64,000 bases of DNA. Origin: Prinia subflava (lineage: Eukaryota > Chordata > Aves > Passeriformes > Cisticolidae). The translations under genes and the position numbers were made by a program. Shown here one piece after another: positions 60,236 to 64,000 of this stretch. The stretch covers positions 16,674,693 to 16,738,692 of the forward strand of contig NC_086257.1 of the NCBI RefSeq assembly GCF_021018805.1, read 5' to 3'. Within the stretch, counting starts at the first letter, position 1. Each line of letters starts with the position of its first letter. The notes below the pieces were generated by a model, which did not search any database, was not told where the DNA came from, and saw nothing but the letters and a program-made list of their open reading frames with translations.

Positions 60236-63200
60236 GTGAGAACAAAGCTGTGCTGTTGGGCATGTCTGCTTGTAGCTTTCTGCTGTGGCTCCATCTTCAA
60301 TCCTCACCCCTTCTGCATCACCAAGCTGGTTGTTGCACACAGAGGGTGTGAATGAACAGTGAATGTGGTGTTCCAGGGCTGCCAGCAGCTTCCTCCAGTG
60401 CCTCCAGCCCTGTGTAGCTGGCAGTGGGAGTATCCCTTGAGCAACAAAGCTTCACTGGGTGGCAAGGTCAGGCTGAGTCTTTCCTCACTGCCCTCAGTGT
60501 CCCTGTTATTACTGGTTGGGATATTTCACCCCTGAAGTTGCATGAGGGCTGCTAGCAGACTCAGAAGGAGCCAGCCCTGTGAACAGCTGGTGGTGGGCTC
60601 CATGGTTCATGTTTGTGCCTTTTCTTCACATCCCAGCTGGTCCAAAGAAGGAATTAAGAGTAGGGGTGTGCAACTGGCCATAAACACAGTCTGGTACCTG
60701 CTCTTGGAAGAAGGAAAGTTCTGGAAACCCTTCAGTCTCCTTCCAGCCCAGGTGGCTTTCTGTGACAGTCTCTGCAATGGAGGCTTGTGCTGCTCACACC
60801 AGTTGTCATGTTTGGTGCATCTGTACCTCAGGACACTTATTTAGGTATTTATCACCATCATAAAAAGGTTTTGTGAGGTATCAGCTGCATTTGCAGCTGG
60901 GCACAGCACAACCTCTTCTGAGGAAAGTCCTACCCCATGGGGAGAAGGGGCACATTCCTGAAATGATCTCTCCTGCTTATCACTGCAGGAATGAATCATC
61001 TTCCCAACATCACTCATTTGACTGTCACTCTTCTAATTAGCTTACTTGCTTCATTTACTCATTAGCAGTTGCCTAAAGTCCTGCTGTGTTTCCAGGACTT
61101 AGTGCTTGTTTGCAACTGGTACTGGGGTATGAGGCCGTTTAGTAAATCAGCCCCTCATGTGTGTCCAGCTCAGGAGGGCTGCTTTGTAAAGAGCAGGGAG
61201 TGTCCTCTGGAGCTGGATGTGTTGTCCCAGATCTCATGTCCTGCTTTGGGTTATCCTGGTCCCTTCTGTCACATCCTCCTTTTCTGGTGGAAGGTCCACT
61301 GGTGACATAAATTCCTTCAAATCCCTCTCTGGTCCTGCTGTCTGTGGCACAAGCTTTGGGCTTTTCCAGTAGCAGCACATGGAGCAAGCCTGGCTGCTGG
61401 CCAGGATGCATGAACAAGGAGAAAGTTCTGCAGTGGCTCCAAGGAGGAGATGGGCTTTTGGGGACCCACTGGCATGCTGAGATCTCGCTATTGTGGTGTC
61501 CTGAGACTGTGGTTGGAGAAGTGGTGGGAGTGCTTTCAGATACCACACAGTAGCTCTCATTAAGATTTAGCCTTAATGAGAATACATTAGATCATTACAT
61601 GAAAAAGTTAACAAGGTTTTGGGGATGAAGTCTTCTGCAGAGTAGATAGCAGACAGAGAAAGAGGCACTTTTAAAGGAGATATTCCACAAGACATGATTT
61701 TGGCAGGAACTAGTCTCGTTCCATCGTCAGAAGACAAAGGTGCCTGTGGGTTTAGGTGTGCTTGTGCAGTCCACTCATTCGTGGCAAACCTGCTGCCTGG
61801 CACATCCCCATTACAGGCAAAACACCTTGGAAAGGGCAAACTGCTTCCAGGAGGAAGGAGCTTTCCCTGCAAGGAATATTTTTTTGCCGTCTGCCACCAG
61901 CATGAGAACAGATGGAAGAATCAGCCCCATCCTTCTGGATGTCGTGGTCCCTCATGGGGGAGAGGACAGATTTGAGTGTTGGCAGCTGCAGAGCACAGCC
62001 ACTGAGGGGCCCGGGCTGGTGGCGAGGGCTGGGCCATTGCTCTGACAGATGGTGCAGCGAGACCGACTGGTCAGGGCACTGAGAAGTCACCTTTATCTCT
62101 GTGCACATCGCAGCTCCCAGAGATAAAGCTGATGTTTCAGGAACAAGGCTGCAGCTAAATCAGCCTAAACAACCTGTCCACAGGTTTAACCCCTGGTCGT
62201 GCCAAGCCTGTGTCTTCCCTCTTCACTGTGTGCTGGTGGTCAAGACATCAGCCTCTTGGAGGAGGAGGGAGTTGGGAAGCAACTGGTGATGCTTGTGCCT
62301 GAGGGAATGCCTGGATTGGCATGCCAGGAGCCTTGTAACAGATGAGGGAGCAGCGACACACCATTTTTCAGGGGCTCAGTCACTCGGGGATTCAATCTGT
62401 CCATAAAAGCAAAGCTGCCCCTGGTTGGCTGGGGCTGATTTATTTCCAGGCTCCTCACAGTTCTCCGGGGATTGCAGCAAACTCTGGGGATTTGAGACCT
62501 TTTGTTAGTCAAATCTGTTAACGACAAAACATCTGCTTCATGCCAGCTGATGTCACTGGGTTGTGCTGTCACAGTAGTGAGGATGGGTGTCAGATACAGA
62601 TCAGACTGGGCTCCCTGCCTTGGCCTAGGGGAGTATTTTTGCTGTGATAATCAAGCTGCTGCAAATGTCAGTGAGGGTCATGGGCTGCCAAAAGGGTGTC
62701 CAAAATGGTGCTGGACCCCACCGTGGCCACATTATCAATCAAGACAAAGTAGCCCAGACAACAGCAAGCAGCACAGGATCTTCAGCATCTTTTCTGACTT
62801 TAAACAAGGTGGGGTATGACTTGAAACACTGCTGAGCATAGGGCAGGGATGGGCCCTTCCCAGTGTCTTTCTCCGAGTAGGGATTTTGACTGGTGCTCTG
62901 CTTTCTGTCTGCCTGGCACTGTAGAAGCCTGGCACAAGTGCCTGGAAGCTCCCTGTGATTCCGTGCTGTCTGTCAGCACAAGGACACTCATCCACTCCCA
63001 CAGCAGCCTCTGGAGCTCGCCGTGTCTCCCTGCCCAGCCTCATTCGCTGGGAGCCGAGCTAATTGAGTGGAGACCGTATTTCATGGAGTCCATCAGAAAC
63101 AATTTAATTCTGGGTTGTGGAAATTGGCAGCCAGCACAGCTCCTATCCCAGCTCTTGGGTCTCATAATAAGGCTGGGACTGATGCTGCTTTTTTTAACCT

Positions 63201-64000
63201 GCTCTATTTATTTGCCCGGATCAGTGCATTGCTGCTCAGCAGGAGCTGGCTGCGCCACTGGCCTGGAGAGCAGAGGATACAGCTGCCCAAACCAAGGATC
63301 TCAGGACAGCTCTGTAATCAGAGCTGGCTACTCCTGTTTTTTTAAAATCACTTGCTCTTATTTTCAAACGGGTTCATTCAATCGCCACTGTGCCATGACC
63401 CCGCCGCCACCCCCCTGACCTGCACAGCCTCCCCTCCCCGCCTGGGCCCAGCCCCCAGTGTTTTCCCAGCCTCAAGAGCTGGTGTTTCACAGATGTAAAA
63501 ATAAAAGCTGCAGCCCGTGGAATAACAGGGGTGACACAGGAGAGGCTCCTGCTGAAGAAGCTGCTGAGCAGTGGTGCCTCTGTTGCCCTGGTGTTGGTTT
63601 AGAGGGGCAGTTCAGCCCCTCAGCTCCCCAGCTGGCATGGTGGCATGGGGCAGCAGCGATCACAACAAGGCTGTCTCTGCTCCTTGGAAGCCACTCATAC
63701 CTGCACCCAGTGCTCTCCAAGCATGCACAGTGAGTGTGTAAACCTGCACCCAGACCCAAAACCAAAGACCCACCCATGGGAGCTGCTCTGCAAGGGCCCT
63801 TGGTGGGAGAGCATCTGAGGTGGACATAGAACAAGTTGGGCTCTCCCCTGGAAGATGGGAGGATGGCAAATGAGCCCCAGGACTTGAGCAGAAACGCAAA
63901 GCTGCTTAAACCCATGGGTGATGTGAAAGTTGATGTAGTCCTTGGGGCCAGGCAGGGACAGCTGGCAGCCAGCAGCTCCCTGCAGTGGCTTTGCCCCTTT
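60236..64000 (+). other. DIS3L2: DIS3L2 downstream intron (partial)
   Basis: Begins with the donor gtgagaacaa and runs to the window edge. I searched for the next DIS3L2 coding exon (MALYF... HFTSPIRR) and did not find it in any frame, so it lies beyond base 64000. One perfect 10-bp inverted repeat is present at 61555-61581. No transposon, RNA gene or second gene was recognised. Confidence 0.82.
61555..61581. repeat. perfect 10-bp inverted repeat with 7-nt loop
   Basis: tctcattaag (61555-61564) and cttaatgaga (61572-61581) are exact reverse complements separated by atttagc. The arms each contain an ATTA/TAAT core, so the site could be a paired homeodomain-type binding site or just a chance hairpin. 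Confidence 0.85.

Overview
This is vertebrate nuclear DNA, almost certainly from a bird and most likely a songbird. It is mostly non-coding, with exons that start and stop at AG/GT splice sites. The only gene recognised is DIS3L2, on the + strand. The bird call rests on CR1-type LINE remnants and low repeat density. The songbird call rests on one copy (about 18456-18586) of a SINE with a tRNA-Ile-like head and a CR1-like tail, which matches my recollection of the passerine family TguSINE1.

Five consecutive coding exons of DIS3L2 are visible: 2793-2900, 6271-6504, 31827-31906, 58813-58997 and 60149-60235. They encode a continuous stretch of about 231 residues in the middle and C-terminal part of the RNB catalytic domain, roughly residues 440-670 of the ~885-residue human protein by recollection. 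DIS3L2 is the cytoplasmic 3'-to-5' exoribonuclease that degrades oligouridylated RNAs such as uridylated pre-let-7. The exons carrying the start codon, the cold-shock domains and the catalytic aspartates lie before base 1. The exons for the end of RNB and the S1 domain lie beyond base 64000. The gene therefore runs through the whole window and is open at both ends.

Layout: 1-2792 is upstream intron; 2901-6270 is a 3.4-kb intron; 6505-31826 is a 25.3-kb intron holding the SINE and a CpG-elevated patch near 19.05-19.42 kb; 31907-58812 is a 26.9-kb intron holding a CR1 5'-region fragment (about 46.17-46.70 kb), a probable CR1 3'-region remnant (about 48.97-49.11 kb), AT-rich blocks that resemble regulatory DNA, and a CpG-rich block at 57.12-57.54 kb; 58998-60148 is a 1.15-kb intron; 60236-64000 is the start of a downstream intron. 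The two large introns make up about 82% of the window. Neither strand shows a second protein-coding gene, and no tRNA, rRNA or CRISPR was seen.

The most notable observation is one extra C in a run of seven Cs (58903-58909) inside the fourth exon. It shifts the reading frame, and a spliced transcript carrying it would stop at a TAA formed exactly across the next exon junction. All other exons are intact, so an assembly or homopolymer error is more likely than a true null allele. I found no convincing new biological system in this window.
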